Below, piece by piece: positions 1 to 8,520 of a stretch of DNA of 64,000 nt. The first letter of the stretch is position 1. Each line of letters starts with the position of its first letter. Position numbers and translations under genes: made by a program. A model generated the notes under the pieces. That model had not been told where the DNA came from and ran no database searches. It saw only the letters and a list, made by a program, of their open reading frames with translations. Source of the stretch: Planctobacterium marinum (GTDB lineage: Bacteria > Pseudomonadota > Gammaproteobacteria > Enterobacterales > Alteromonadaceae); contig NZ_AP027272.1 in assembly GCF_036322805.1 (NCBI RefSeq), positions 2,542,001-2,606,000 on the forward strand, in the 5' to 3' direction.

Positions 1-1737
1 TAGTACTTTTCTGCCCCCCGGACCAATTGAATTGGGGCTGGCTGAGACAATAATAGAAGCGACTTCTGTAGCCACAAACTCCACTTCTATGCGAGCAGAC
101 ACTTCACCACCATCGCTGTCGGTACCTCTGGCACTGACTATCGCAGCCCCTGCTGTCGAAGAGCTGGCAGTTAAAGTCACCTGCCCATTCTCATCAGTGG
201 TAGCAGAATTAGTACTCAGTGTGCCGCGGGTTGTGGTCAGGTTGACACTCCCTCCTTCATAGGGGAGCCCGTCTTTTAACCAGGTTACAGTGATGGTTTC
301 GTCAGTGTTTAATGGCACATCTTCAACAGATTCTCGAGCAAAACTAAACTCGTCTTCCTGAACAATGATTTCTTGTGACGATGTGGCATTCAGCGCGGAC
401 GCAGAAATAACATCCACCCCGGATTGCACGGCGTTATAGGTTACCGTCAGTTGACCAGTTTCATCTGTAACAGGGGTTAGATTGTCCAGGCTTCCTTCTA
501 CCTGTGATGTTAAAGTGACTTGTTGATTGGCAATACCAATGCCATCTGAATCGGCCACTATAATACTGATATCCCCGGTATCACTGAGAATAACCGAAGT
601 AGGCGCGTTAATGTTGATAACAGTACCGGTTACATTCACTGTTAAGGTCTCGGTTAAACCACCGGCCCTGGCAGTCAGATTAATCTCGCGGTTCTCGGGA
701 TTATTTCGTGAAGTTAAAGTTGCTCTCGCCGTACCATCAGCCCCTGTTGTGCCCTGTACAATACTTAATTCGCCGGAATTAGAAGAAAACGATACATCAA
801 TTCCCTCCATCAAAATATTGTCCTCATCTTTTACCAGAGCAATGAGCTCTACCTCATCGGAGCCACTGGATGCGAGTAATAACGAACTGGTGAAAAAGTC
901 TAAAGTGGCAGGTTGTTCCTGAGTTACCTGTCCGTCTCCTGCCGAATTAAAGCCCACACTATCTGTCACAGAGCTATCGGAATTCAAAGTCGCGATAACG
1001 GAACCAGCGCCATCAACCTGCCCCACGCGCAATGTGATAGTTGCAATACCATCGTTACCAGTAAGCGCAGTCGCGCTTTCTGGGTCAAAAAACGCTAATT
1101 CGTTATTAGTGAGAGTGAAATTAATTAGCTGATCAGGTTGGATTTCTCCTAACCCATTAGTTACCGTAGCCTCAACCGTCAAAGGATTGTTTGATGCCAG
1201 GTTATTGTCAACTTCGGCATCGGCATTGAGAATTCGCAAGGAAATTGCCAGCGCTCCTGAAGAACCATCTCCCAGCGAGGTAAAGCCTATTTGTGCGGTT
1301 TCTCCACCGCCTAAGGTGGCAGTCACCTCTCCAGCACCAGCAAGTGTGCCGACTATCAGATTAATACTGGCAACCCCTTCGCTGTTAGTTAGCGCAGTAC
1401 CACTTTCAGGGCTAAATGACGCCAAATTCGAATCGTTCAAACTAAAAGTAACTAACTGCCCTGAAACTGTGTTTCCATCACTATCGGTTACAGTGGCACT
1501 CACCGTAAGTGGTGTTGCGATGCTTAGTTCATCACTTGCACTACCTGTTGCAGCATCAGCGATGCTCATGGTGATAGATAGTGTCGTATCATCACCGCCA
1601 TCATCATTATTGTCTGTATCGGTTCGGGACAGTCCTCCTCCTCCACCTCCGCAAGCAACAAGGGTTAATAATGAAAAAGCCAGAAAAACTTTTTGCCACC
1701 CGGAGATCCATTTATTGTTGTTATCAGTCTTCCGCAC
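1..1737 (-). CDS. Large Ig-like (invasin/Big-type) repeat lipoprotein, 3' end outside window
   Basis: The minus-strand frame is open from a GTG at 1737 to the window edge, giving 579 visible residues; the C-terminus is missing. The GTG has GAGG about 7 nt upstream, and no in-frame ATG lies between it and the upstream TGA. The N-terminus has a basic stretch, a hydrophobic core and a lipobox (LTLVAC) followed by six glycines, so it is probably a lipidated, surface-exposed protein. The rest is a string of roughly 100-residue beta-rich modules. At least two are clearly homologous to each other, sharing phrases such as LTV.ATVT, FDPES.TALT, and GAG.V.ATL followed by GF.S.GDG, as in bacterial Ig-like/invasin domains. 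The role (adhesion or matrix) is inferred. It is divergent from the symporter, with 84 nt between the starts. Confidence 0.85.
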   Translation of the reverse strand, partial: MRKTDNNNKWISGWQKVFLAFSLLTLVACGGGGGGLSRTDTDNNDDGGDDTTLSITMSIADAATGSASDELSIATPLTVSATVTDSDGNTVSGQLVTFSLNDSNLASFSPESGTALTNSEGVASINLIVGTLAGAGEVTATLGGGETAQIGFTSLGDGSSGALAISLRILNADAEVDNNLASNNPLTVEATVTNGLGEIQPDQLINFTLTNNELAFFDPESATALTGNDGIATITLRVGQVDGAGSVIATLNSDSSVTDSVGFNSAGDGQVTQEQPATLDFFTSSLLLASSGSDEVELIALVKDEDNILMEGIDVSFSSNSGELSIVQGTTGADGTARATLTSRNNPENREINLTARAGGLTETLTVNVTGTVININAPTSVILSDTGDISIIVADSDGIGIANQQVTLTSQVEGSLDNLTPVTDETGQLTVTYNAVQSGVDVISASALNATSSQEIIVQEDEFSFARESVEDVPLNTDETITVTWLKDGLPYEGGSVNLTTTRGTLSTNSATTDENGQVTLTASSSTAGAAIVSARGTDSDGGEVSARIEVEFVATEVASIIVSASPNSIGPGGRKVL

Positions 1738-1821
1738 TCTGGTTCCTCGCTCATAAATTTTTATTCAGCTTCGCAAACAATCTTGTTAGGCTTGTTCCAA
1801 ACAAAAAATAAAGCAAACTCT

Positions 1822-3174
1822 ATGGAACAAACTAACAAAAAATTTAGCCTGACTGCCCGAGTTTTTATCGGCATGCTCGCCGGGATATTAACCGGGTTTT
1901 TCTTACAGTTACTATTTGATGATAGCGGAGATTTTCGTATTAGCCTACTTGGCGCGGAATTTTCAACGTATGGATTTTTAGTAGAAGGTATCTTCAATAT
2001 TGTCGGGCAGATTTTTATCGCCAGTCTGAAGATGCTAGTGGTACCTTTGGTGCTGGTGTCACTCATTTGCGGTACCTGTAATTTAAGCGATCCTTCACAA
2101 CTGGGGCGCTTAGGTGGTAAATCCATCGGCCTATATGTCATCACTACCGCTATCGCCATCACCATTGCGATTTCCATGGCGTTGGTTGTGTCCCCCGGCG
2201 AAGGGCTGGAACTCAGTACTGATGCCACCTACCAGGCTAAAGAAGCACCTTCACTAGCGCAGGTGATCATTAACATGTTCCCCACTAACCCAATCAATGC
2301 CATGGCGCAAGGCAACATGTTGCAAATTATCGTTTTCGCCCTGCTATTTGGCATTGCGATGGCGATGGCAGGAAAATCTGGTGAACGTTTGGCATCACTA
2401 TTTAACGATTTGAATGACGTCATCATGAAGCTGGTTACTATCTTGATGAACCTGGCACCAATCGGTGTATTTGCTTTGATGGCTAAGTTATTTGCCACCA
2501 TCGGTTTTGATACCATATTGGGTTTAATAAAGTACTTCATGCTGGTATTAGTGGTGCTAGCGATACATGCGTTTGTAGTTTACCCGGTGCTACTAAAAAC
2601 TTTTACCGGATTAAATCCACTTAGCCTGCTTAAAAAGATGCGCGAAACTGCCTTGTTCGCCTTTTCCACCTCCAGTAGTAGCGCGACGTTACCGGTTACT
2701 CTCGAAACTGCCCGTAATAAACTCGGCGTACACAACTCTGTTGCTTCCTTTACTGTGCCGCTTGGCTCCACTATTAACATGGATGGCACCGCCATAATGC
2801 AAGGTGTAGCAACGGTGTTCATTGCCCAGGTTTATGGCGTCGATTTAGCCGTTAGCGATTACCTTATGGTGATACTAACTGCTACGCTTGCTTCGATCGG
2901 CACGGCAGGTGTTCCCGGAGTTGGCCTGATCATGCTAGCGATGGTATTGCAACAGGTGGGACTCCCTGTGGAAGGTATCGCTTTGATTATCGGTGTCGAC
3001 AGATTATTAGATATGACCCGCACCGCGGTGAATGTTACGGGTGATTGCACCGTTGCTTGTATTGTGGCCAATTCCGAAAACAAGCTGCACAAAGAAGTCT
3101 TTGATGACCCGCAAGCAGACAGTGTTAATGAAGAAATCGACATGAAGTCTTTCCACCAAATTGGTAAAGACTGA
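1822..3174 (+). CDS. Dicarboxylate/amino acid:cation symporter (DAACS/SLC1 family)
   Basis: 450-residue inner-membrane secondary transporter that takes up glutamate, aspartate or C4-dicarboxylates with Na+ or H+. Family marks are the serine-rich re-entrant loop STSSSSATLPVT, the NMDGT motif (STINMDGTAIMQG), and the late helix with D..LDMTRTAVNVTGD that binds substrate carboxylate. About eight hydrophobic segments are visible. I chose ATG 1822 (MEQTNKKFSL) rather than the upstream ATG at 1693, because the extra 43 residues lie over the divergent promoter region and do not resemble the family. The exact substrate cannot be read from sequence. An IS3 element sits 9 nt after the stop, separating the gene from the hairpin that probably once terminated it. 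Confidence 0.9.
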   Translation: MEQTNKKFSLTARVFIGMLAGILTGFFLQLLFDDSGDFRISLLGAEFSTYGFLVEGIFNIVGQIFIASLKMLVVPLVLVSLICGTCNLSDPSQLGRLGGKSIGLYVITTAIAITIAISMALVVSPGEGLELSTDATYQAKEAPSLAQVIINMFPTNPINAMAQGNMLQIIVFALLFGIAMAMAGKSGERLASLFNDLNDVIMKLVTILMNLAPIGVFALMAKLFATIGFDTILGLIKYFMLVLVVLAIHAFVVYPVLLKTFTGLNPLSLLKKMRETALFAFSTSSSSATLPVTLETARNKLGVHNSVASFTVPLGSTINMDGTAIMQGVATVFIAQVYGVDLAVSDYLMVILTATLASIGTAGVPGVGLIMLAMVLQQVGLPVEGIALIIGVDRLLDMTRTAVNVTGDCTVACIVANSENKLHKEVFDDPQADSVNEEIDMKSFHQIGKD

Positions 3175-3183
3175 TTGTTAGAA

Positions 3184-3202
3184 TGTCTCGTCCTAAAATA
3201 CG
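3184..3202. repeat. Left terminal inverted repeat of the IS3 element
   Basis: Begins TGTCTCGTCCTAAAAT and matches the inverted right end with substitutions at positions 5 and 12. The flanking GAA at 3181-3183 is the left target-site copy. Confidence 0.85.
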
Positions 3203-3233
3203 TTGACGTTTTATGCAGGCCGGTAGATTTTAT

Positions 3234-3962
3234 CTATCGGCCTTTTTCGTAATGCACCTGGTTAGGTGTTTTCATTCCCAAACTCAAGTGCGGCCTCATC
3301 TCATTGTAGATGTATATCGATTCATCCACGAGTTGCTTTAATTCCCGCCTATTCTTGCACTGATGCAACAAGAACTCCTGCTTTAGTATGCCATTGATTC
3401 TTTCTGCTAAGGCATTCTGATAGCAATCATAACCATCGGTCATAGATGGAGTAATGTTGTGATTTCTCAGGACAGCCTGATATTCCTCAGAGCAATATTG
3501 CACTCCTCGGTCTGAGTGATGAATCATTGGATGGTTATAGTACTTATGCTTGATACTCATATTGAGTGCCTTAACCACATCTGTTGCTTTCATTTCATCG
3601 CTGAGTTCATACCCCATTATCTTTCGGGAATATGCATCCGTTGTTAATGATAAATAGTGCGTACCCGCATCTGACTTCACGTAGGTAATATCACTCACAA
3701 GCACATCCTCAGCCTGTTGAGGTTGATAGTCCTTCAGTAGATTCGGGTGCTTTTTCATCCAGTGACGGCTGTCGGTTGTTTTTGTGTAACTACGTTTGGG
3801 TTTAACCAACATGCCTTCTGCGCGTAAATAATCAAACAGTCCATCACGCCCCAACTTAATGCCAAGTTTATCAAGCTCTGGTTTCATCAGTTGGTAGAGC
3901 TTTCGAGTCCCAATCCGCGGCATGTACTGGCGCCAATACAGCACCATGTCCTTAACCGGCAT
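3234..3962 (-). CDS. IS3-family transposase OrfB (DDE integrase catalytic domain)
   Basis: Retroviral-integrase-type domain. The catalytic triad reads D in VSDITYVKS, D in HHSDRGVQYCS, and E in ALAERINGILKQE, followed by the usual YNEMRPHLSLGMKTP tail. The ATG at 3962 is only the first in-frame ATG. The frame stays open upstream through residues such as RCCRLFGFTPQGLYQW to about 4064. The working product is therefore probably an OrfA-OrfB fusion made by -1 frameshifting near 4058-4064, where orfA reads TTG AAA AAC and slippage on the A-run enters this frame. The slippery heptamer is G AAA AAC, not the classic A AAA AAG, so efficiency is uncertain. Confidence 0.9.
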   Translation of the reverse strand: MPVKDMVLYWRQYMPRIGTRKLYQLMKPELDKLGIKLGRDGLFDYLRAEGMLVKPKRSYTKTTDSRHWMKKHPNLLKDYQPQQAEDVLVSDITYVKSDAGTHYLSLTTDAYSRKIMGYELSDEMKATDVVKALNMSIKHKYYNHPMIHHSDRGVQYCSEEYQAVLRNHNITPSMTDGYDCYQNALAERINGILKQEFLLHQCKNRRELKQLVDESIYIYNEMRPHLSLGMKTPNQVHYEKGR

Positions 3963-4045
3963 TAACCTCTGCTGCTTATCGTTAAACCGCTTAACCCACT
4001 GATAAAGCCCTTGAGGTGTAAATCCGAATAGGCGACAACAACGAG

Positions 4046-4447
4046 CTAGCTTTCTTCGTTTTTCAACTTTTCCCGCCCAGAGAGCTTGTCGTAGTACTTT
4101 TTTCTGTAGTTACTCCCACACTCGTTATCAACACGGGTTACTACCTCTTCCAGAGCATCAATTTTGAGTTCAGCATCAGCTAATGCGCGTTCTAAACGCT
4201 TAATCTTTTGGGCGGGTGTTTCGTTGGATTGAGACATAAGTGAATGCATCAAAGGCTCAGACCAATCCAGCTTACCATGCTTTCGTAGCCAGACGAGAAC
4301 TGTACTTCGGCCTTGAATGCCAAAGTGCTTTTGAGCTTGTTTGTAGGTGAAGTCGCCTTTTTCGACTTGCGCTACAACGGCCAATTTAAAGCCTAAGGTG
4401 TAATCACGTTGAGTTCGTTTAACGCGTTGTTTATCTGGGTTTCTCAT
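4046..4447 (-). CDS. IS3-family transposase OrfA (helix-turn-helix DNA-binding subunit)
   Basis: 133 residues from the ATG at 4447 (MRNPDKQRVKRTQ), which has AGGA about 8 nt upstream. A start at 4471 would lie inside the terminal repeat. The N-terminal half is an HTH of the transposase_8 kind (YTLGFKLAVVAQVEKGDFTYKQAQKHFG, written here as a description of positions about 12-40). A leucine-rich coiled segment follows near residues 85-110 and probably mediates multimerisation. It ends at a TAG overlapping the orfB frame, the normal IS3 arrangement for programmed frameshifting. Confidence 0.88.
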   Translation of the reverse strand: MRNPDKQRVKRTQRDYTLGFKLAVVAQVEKGDFTYKQAQKHFGIQGRSTVLVWLRKHGKLDWSEPLMHSLMSQSNETPAQKIKRLERALADAELKIDALEEVVTRVDNECGSNYRKKYYDKLSGREKLKNEES

Positions 4448-4468
4448 AATAAGTCCTAAATGTGTAAA

Positions 4469-4487
4469 CACATTTCAGGACGGGACA
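4469..4487. repeat. Right terminal inverted repeat of the IS3 element
   Basis: Read on the minus strand it begins TGTCCCGTCCTGAAAT. The flanking GAA at 4488-4490 is the right target-site copy. The ATG at 4471 falls inside this repeat, which argues against it as the orfA start. Confidence 0.85.
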
Positions 4488-4498
4488 GAAACTGAATC

Positions 4499-4527
4499 AA
4501 AAAAGCCAGTCTGATGACTGGCTTTTT
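4499..4527. terminator. Bidirectional Rho-independent terminator
   Basis: AAGCCAGTC and GACTGGCTT pair around a TGAT loop, with an A-run before and a T-run after, so the hairpin works on either strand. It serves sohB on the minus strand. Before the IS insertion it would also have been the first hairpin downstream of the symporter. Confidence 0.85.
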
Positions 4528-4546
4528 GGTATTTGAAACAGCGCTC

Positions 4547-5584
4547 TTAATGAAACGCAGAGTCCCGCCAACGGGCTAAATCTGCCAGGGTGTTTTTCAC
4601 CGACATACTCGCCGCTTCCGCTAACTTATCGGCTAGTTTTTTCTTCGGTCTGAACTTCACGGCAAAAATTTCCAAGTCTTTGGCTTGCGACAATAAATAA
4701 TCGTCTGAGGTCTGAATATCGTCTACCAGATTCAACTCATGGGCTTTTTTGCCAATCCAATGCTCGCCTGTCGCCACTGAATCAATATCCAGCTCAGGAC
4801 GAAACTCCTGAATATGGGTTTTAAAGAAATGATGAATCTCTTCTAATTCGGCTTTAAACTTCTCACGAGCTTCATCGGTGTTTTCTCCAAATACCGTAAG
4901 CGTGCGTTTGAATTCACCGGCCGTGTGCTGTTCCCACTCAATATTATTGTTTTTAAGTACCTTATTAAAATTAGGCATTTGGGCGATAACCCCAATTGAG
5001 CCAATGTAGGCAAACGGCGCAGAAACAATTTTATCCGCCACACAAGCCATCATGTAACCACCGCTTGCCGCCACCTTATCCACGGCAACGGTAAGCTTTA
5101 GACCACGCTTTTTGATACGTGCTAATTGTGAAGCGGCAAGGCCATATCCATGCACCGCACCGCCGGGAGACTCCAGACGTAAAAGGACTTCATCTTCGTC
5201 TTTGGCTATGGTCAAAATAGCGGTAATTTCCTCACGCAAGCTATCGACTTCTTTGGCATCCATCGAGCCTTTAAAGTCCAAAACGAACAATTTCTTTTTA
5301 TGGGCAGCGTCTTTATCGGCGTTTTTTGCCTCTTTTGCACGGGCTTTTTCTAGCTTTTTCTGCTCTTTTTCCCATGCTTTAAATTCTTCTTTACCAAACA
5401 CCATTGCTTTGGCCTTGTATTCCAGGTCCTGCAATTTGTCGGAAATAGAGCTGATGTCCAGCTCCCCTTTTTCCTGCTTTTGTTTTGAAGCCAATGATAC
5501 GACGCCACCAACGGCGAAGAGTATGGCTACCACTATGGTGACGGCCTTCAACAAAAACATGCCGTATTCACTTAAAAATTCCAA
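4547..5584 (-). CDS. sohB: Probable inner-membrane protease SohB (S49 family)
   Basis: 345-residue signal-peptide-peptidase-like serine protease. One N-terminal membrane segment (about residues 9-31) is followed by a charged, lysine-rich linker (about 60-98) and the S49 protease domain. The nucleophile is Ser174 in VAASGGYMMA and the general base is probably Lys226 in TAGEFKRTL, the Ser/Lys dyad of the family. The glycine-rich ESPGGAVHGYG oxyanion-side motif lies at 139-148. Length and single-TM topology fit SohB better than the longer SppA. It is transcribed alone and ends 20 nt before a strong terminator. The physiological substrate is unknown. Confidence 0.92.
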   Translation of the reverse strand: MEFLSEYGMFLLKAVTIVVAILFAVGGVVSLASKQKQEKGELDISSISDKLQDLEYKAKAMVFGKEEFKAWEKEQKKLEKARAKEAKNADKDAAHKKKLFVLDFKGSMDAKEVDSLREEITAILTIAKDEDEVLLRLESPGGAVHGYGLAASQLARIKKRGLKLTVAVDKVAASGGYMMACVADKIVSAPFAYIGSIGVIAQMPNFNKVLKNNNIEWEQHTAGEFKRTLTVFGENTDEAREKFKAELEEIHHFFKTHIQEFRPELDIDSVATGEHWIGKKAHELNLVDDIQTSDDYLLSQAKDLEIFAVKFRPKKKLADKLAEAASMSVKNTLADLARWRDSAFH

Positions 5585-5664
5585 TTAACTCTCCAGAAAT
5601 TTTCTTCATTTCATGCTCATTATGGGGATAACAAGCCCGATTCCAATGTTAAGGTGAAAAATAC

Positions 5665-5690
5665 AAAAAAGCCGGCGCTTGCCGGCTTTT
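5665..5690. terminator. Bidirectional Rho-independent terminator
   Basis: AAAAGCCGGC / GCCGGCTTTT stem with a GCTT loop, U-runs available on both strands. It lies 18 nt past the stop of the minus-strand metalloprotease gene. Confidence 0.88.
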
Positions 5691-5707
5691 CCACTAACAA
5701 AGCTTCA

Positions 5708-8320
5708 TTAGCTTTTACTCTTATGGAACGCACTGTTAATACGGCGTTGTAAGAAATTTCGATGAATCTTAGTAGCCTTGTCACCACGACTGGTATTCAG
5801 TGCGTCTTCGATTTGCTCCAGCTCATACGTAGCCACCGCTTGGGCGAATGTAGGATAAGCACTTTTTGCCTCTAATCCAGACATATTAAGCAAACGGTTA
5901 ACATAAGCCACTTGTAGATTTTGACGGAAGCTATTTACACTGCCTTTGCTATCATCTTCGAAGATGGCGTCGGTCAAATCAGCGAATACCACCTCAAGCG
6001 GATACTCATTGCCATATAACTCGGTGTCCACAATACGTTCTACCGTGTTTTTATGCATGATGTGTGAAAGCACAGCTTGTTGCGCTTTCAGTACCATTTC
6101 GTGAATACGCGGATCTTCGTTTTTACCAAAATTGTTAAAAGAGCGACGCTGTTTTTGCATCAAATCATACAATGGTTGCATGCCGTCAAACGCATCTGGT
6201 GCGAACAGGTTGTCGCGCAGTGACGACATTGCAGTTTTCTGAGTCACCGCCGGCGTTGGTGTAAATGGCTTGCTGGCACCATCTTGGCCCACCATTGCGC
6301 GATCGACATAAACACCACCGATGTAGCGAGAGGTAACATTAGCCTGTCGGCTAAGCTCAGTGAATACCGCATTAACCCCCACAACCAGGTCGTTGTAGGA
6401 ATCACCGGGGTTCAAGGCTTTTTCAGTCATTTTTCCCCAGGTATCACGGATCAACGCGAAACGATCTTTGGCATATTCAACAGCATCACCCGACATATCA
6501 AAGATGTTTACACGCGGATCGATATGACGGCCTGGCGCACGCATATCATCTGCATCGTTACCGAATGCTAATGCTGGATCGGTAGAGCGGCTCAAAATTG
6601 CTTCGAGGCGTTTTTCTTCCTCTTCTGCATCAGCAAGGCCCACTGAGTAACCATATTCAATTACCCAGTCATCATAAGGACCGGGCTTATCGGTGTAAAA
6701 GTCACCTTGTGTTTTGCCCGGAGGCGCATAGTTTACTGACGGATAGTCCATGACAGAGCCTGCCAGAATACCTTTAGTGACGCTTTCATCGTGCACCACA
6801 TCATTGCTGTGTAACTGGGTGGCGCGCATGTTGTGGTTTAATCCCAAGGTGTGCCCCACTTCATGTAAAATTAAGTAGTACATGGTTTGCTTCAACATCT
6901 TATCTTTTTCGATGTCGCCCATGCCATTCGCCATCGCCGTGGCTTGCGCAAATAAAAGGTTGCCATTCATGGCATGTCCCAATGAGCAGTGCAGATCTTC
7001 TTGCTCAAAATGACCCAACTCTGATTCTGAATAACCGTCGCTCAAAAAGTTTGCCTGAATCCAGCGCCCCTTCATGAAGGTGTATTCCAACATAATGTCT
7101 GCTGCAATGATTTCACCTGTGTAGGGATTGGCAATACTTGGGCCATAGCCACCAAATGGTGGTCTGGGTGAGCTGGTCCAACGCAATACGTTGTAGCGAA
7201 TATCATCGGCGGTCCAATCCGCATCATCCGGCTGGATTTTTACTTCGATCGCATTACTGATCCCCGCTTTTTCAAAAGCTGTGTTCCATGCCAAAGTGGC
7301 ATCGCGAATAGTGTCACGCCATTCAACTGGAGTGGTATTCTCAATCCACCAAGTGATGGGTTTAACCGGATCTGATACTTTTGCGCTTGGGTCTTTCTTT
7401 TCCAGGTGCCAGCGATTGATCACATCGCGGTAGTTTGCGGTGCGATCTGAGGTCATGTCATCAAATTGTTGCAAGAAGTAACCTACGCGCGGATCATCGC
7501 GACGCGGTTTGAAGTTGTTTTCGGGCAGTTCAACAAAGGAGTGTTGCAGTTGCACAGAAACGTAACGCGGATCAGCGAGTTCATTATTACCGAAGTTTTT
7601 GGGATTGCTATCTTCAAACACGTATTCAACAATCATGTCAGTGTTTGCAGGGAAGTTATTGATTTCCAGAATGCGCGATTTGCTATCCTGAAATTTACCT
7701 AATTTATAGCTTTTAGAATTTTTGTCTGCTGCTGGGTTTGGCCAAGGGGAAACTTTATGGATGTTTTCGTTGAGTACTAAATCACTGAGGCTAATGGCAT
7801 ACTTGCCATCTTCATTCATATCAATTTTAGTGGATAGCAACACCGCTTCACTGATATTGGCATCTGCGGCTTTACTGATGGCGTTTTCTGGATCGAAATA
7901 GTAACGAGGGTTTAAGGCGACTACATCGATGCGGTCGAAGTACTTGCGAAACTCAATCAGTTTACCATCGCGATAGCCACCTTTGAAATGCCCGGCATCC
8001 AGTGCACCATTCACAGTGTGAGCCATGTATAAAAACGGCTTGTTCAACATGTCATCTGTTACCACAACCAGACCAGAACCATCCTCGGAATCGCGGTAAA
8101 CATCGAATAAACCGGGGAAAGCGGTTTTCTCTTCCAGCTTTTCCGCCATGGTTTTTTCTTTTTCTTCTTCACCGTCTTCACTTGACGCTTCTGTTTCAGC
8201 CTCTGCGGCCGTTTCCTGCATCATTAAAAGTGCTTGATTTTGCAAAGTGTCTTCGGCAGCTTCTACGTTAACTGCCATAGAAACGGCGGCAGCAAGCAAC
8301 GTTAATCTGATGTTCCTCAT
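5708..8320 (-). CDS. Secreted zinc-dependent metalloprotease (metzincin type, DUF5117-like)
   Basis: 870-residue exported protein. The signal peptide MRNIRLTLLAAAVSMAVNVEA is followed by AED, then a Glu-rich low-complexity stretch (about residues 38-65). The zinc site HEVGHTLGLNHN, near residue 486, is the extended HExxHxxGxxH metzincin motif; the downstream GSVMDYPSVNY supplies the Met-turn. The body matches the large DUF5117/DUF4953 zinc-dependent metalloproteases of marine and other Gram-negatives as I recall them. The ATG has AGGG upstream and an AT-rich promoter region behind it. It is monocistronic with its own terminator. Substrate is unknown; a periplasmic or secreted location is inferred from the signal peptide. 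Confidence 0.9.
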   Translation of the reverse strand: MRNIRLTLLAAAVSMAVNVEAAEDTLQNQALLMMQETAAEAETEASSEDGEEEKEKTMAEKLEEKTAFPGLFDVYRDSEDGSGLVVVTDDMLNKPFLYMAHTVNGALDAGHFKGGYRDGKLIEFRKYFDRIDVVALNPRYYFDPENAISKAADANISEAVLLSTKIDMNEDGKYAISLSDLVLNENIHKVSPWPNPAADKNSKSYKLGKFQDSKSRILEINNFPANTDMIVEYVFEDSNPKNFGNNELADPRYVSVQLQHSFVELPENNFKPRRDDPRVGYFLQQFDDMTSDRTANYRDVINRWHLEKKDPSAKVSDPVKPITWWIENTTPVEWRDTIRDATLAWNTAFEKAGISNAIEVKIQPDDADWTADDIRYNVLRWTSSPRPPFGGYGPSIANPYTGEIIAADIMLEYTFMKGRWIQANFLSDGYSESELGHFEQEDLHCSLGHAMNGNLLFAQATAMANGMGDIEKDKMLKQTMYYLILHEVGHTLGLNHNMRATQLHSNDVVHDESVTKGILAGSVMDYPSVNYAPPGKTQGDFYTDKPGPYDDWVIEYGYSVGLADAEEEEKRLEAILSRSTDPALAFGNDADDMRAPGRHIDPRVNIFDMSGDAVEYAKDRFALIRDTWGKMTEKALNPGDSYNDLVVGVNAVFTELSRQANVTSRYIGGVYVDRAMVGQDGASKPFTPTPAVTQKTAMSSLRDNLFAPDAFDGMQPLYDLMQKQRRSFNNFGKNEDPRIHEMVLKAQQAVLSHIMHKNTVERIVDTELYGNEYPLEVVFADLTDAIFEDDSKGSVNSFRQNLQVAYVNRLLNMSGLEAKSAYPTFAQAVATYELEQIEDALNTSRGDKATKIHRNFLQRRINSAFHKSKS

Positions 8321-8411
8321 ATGTAACCCTGTCGTTTGATTATAATTATTAAGTTATGGACATTTTCGAGGCGATTCTTCAACATCGCTTGCCCAAAGCC
8401 TCACAGTTTAT

Positions 8412-8437
8412 AACAAAAATAAGCCTTCAAGGCTTAT
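8412..8437 (-). terminator. Terminator of the tetR-sixA transcription unit
   Basis: Near-perfect inverted repeat ATAAGCCTT-C-AAGGCTTAT at 8419-8437. On the minus strand it is followed directly by TTTTTG. It lies 84 nt beyond the sixA stop. Confidence 0.7.
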
Positions 8438-8520
8438 CAGAAATAGTCTGTTACGTTTTATCTCAAGGAAAGATCTGAGATGAGTTCGAAAAGTATAAGA
8501 ATGCTATATATACAGACAAT

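Larger units (their letters stand above)
3184..4487 (-). mobile_element. IS3-family insertion sequence, apparently intact (1304 bp)
   Basis: Imperfect terminal inverted repeats bound the element: TGTCTCGTCCTAAAAT at the left end and TGTCCCGTCCTGAAAT (read inward) at the right. The direct repeat GAA flanks it at 3181-3183 and 4488-4490, a 3-bp target duplication as expected of IS3 elements. It carries orfA (helix-turn-helix) and orfB (DDE integrase) on the minus strand in different frames. Both ends, both frames and the duplication are intact, so the insertion may be recent and possibly still mobile. It lies between the stop of the symporter gene and the bidirectional hairpin at 4499-4527. The subgroup within IS3 was not determined. 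Confidence 0.93.

Noticed and set aside
32-1756. Several plus-strand open frames across the first 1.7 kb
   Set aside because: The minus strand is open throughout with a lipoprotein signal and coherent Ig-like repeats; the plus-strand frames are its shadows and show no protein-like pattern.
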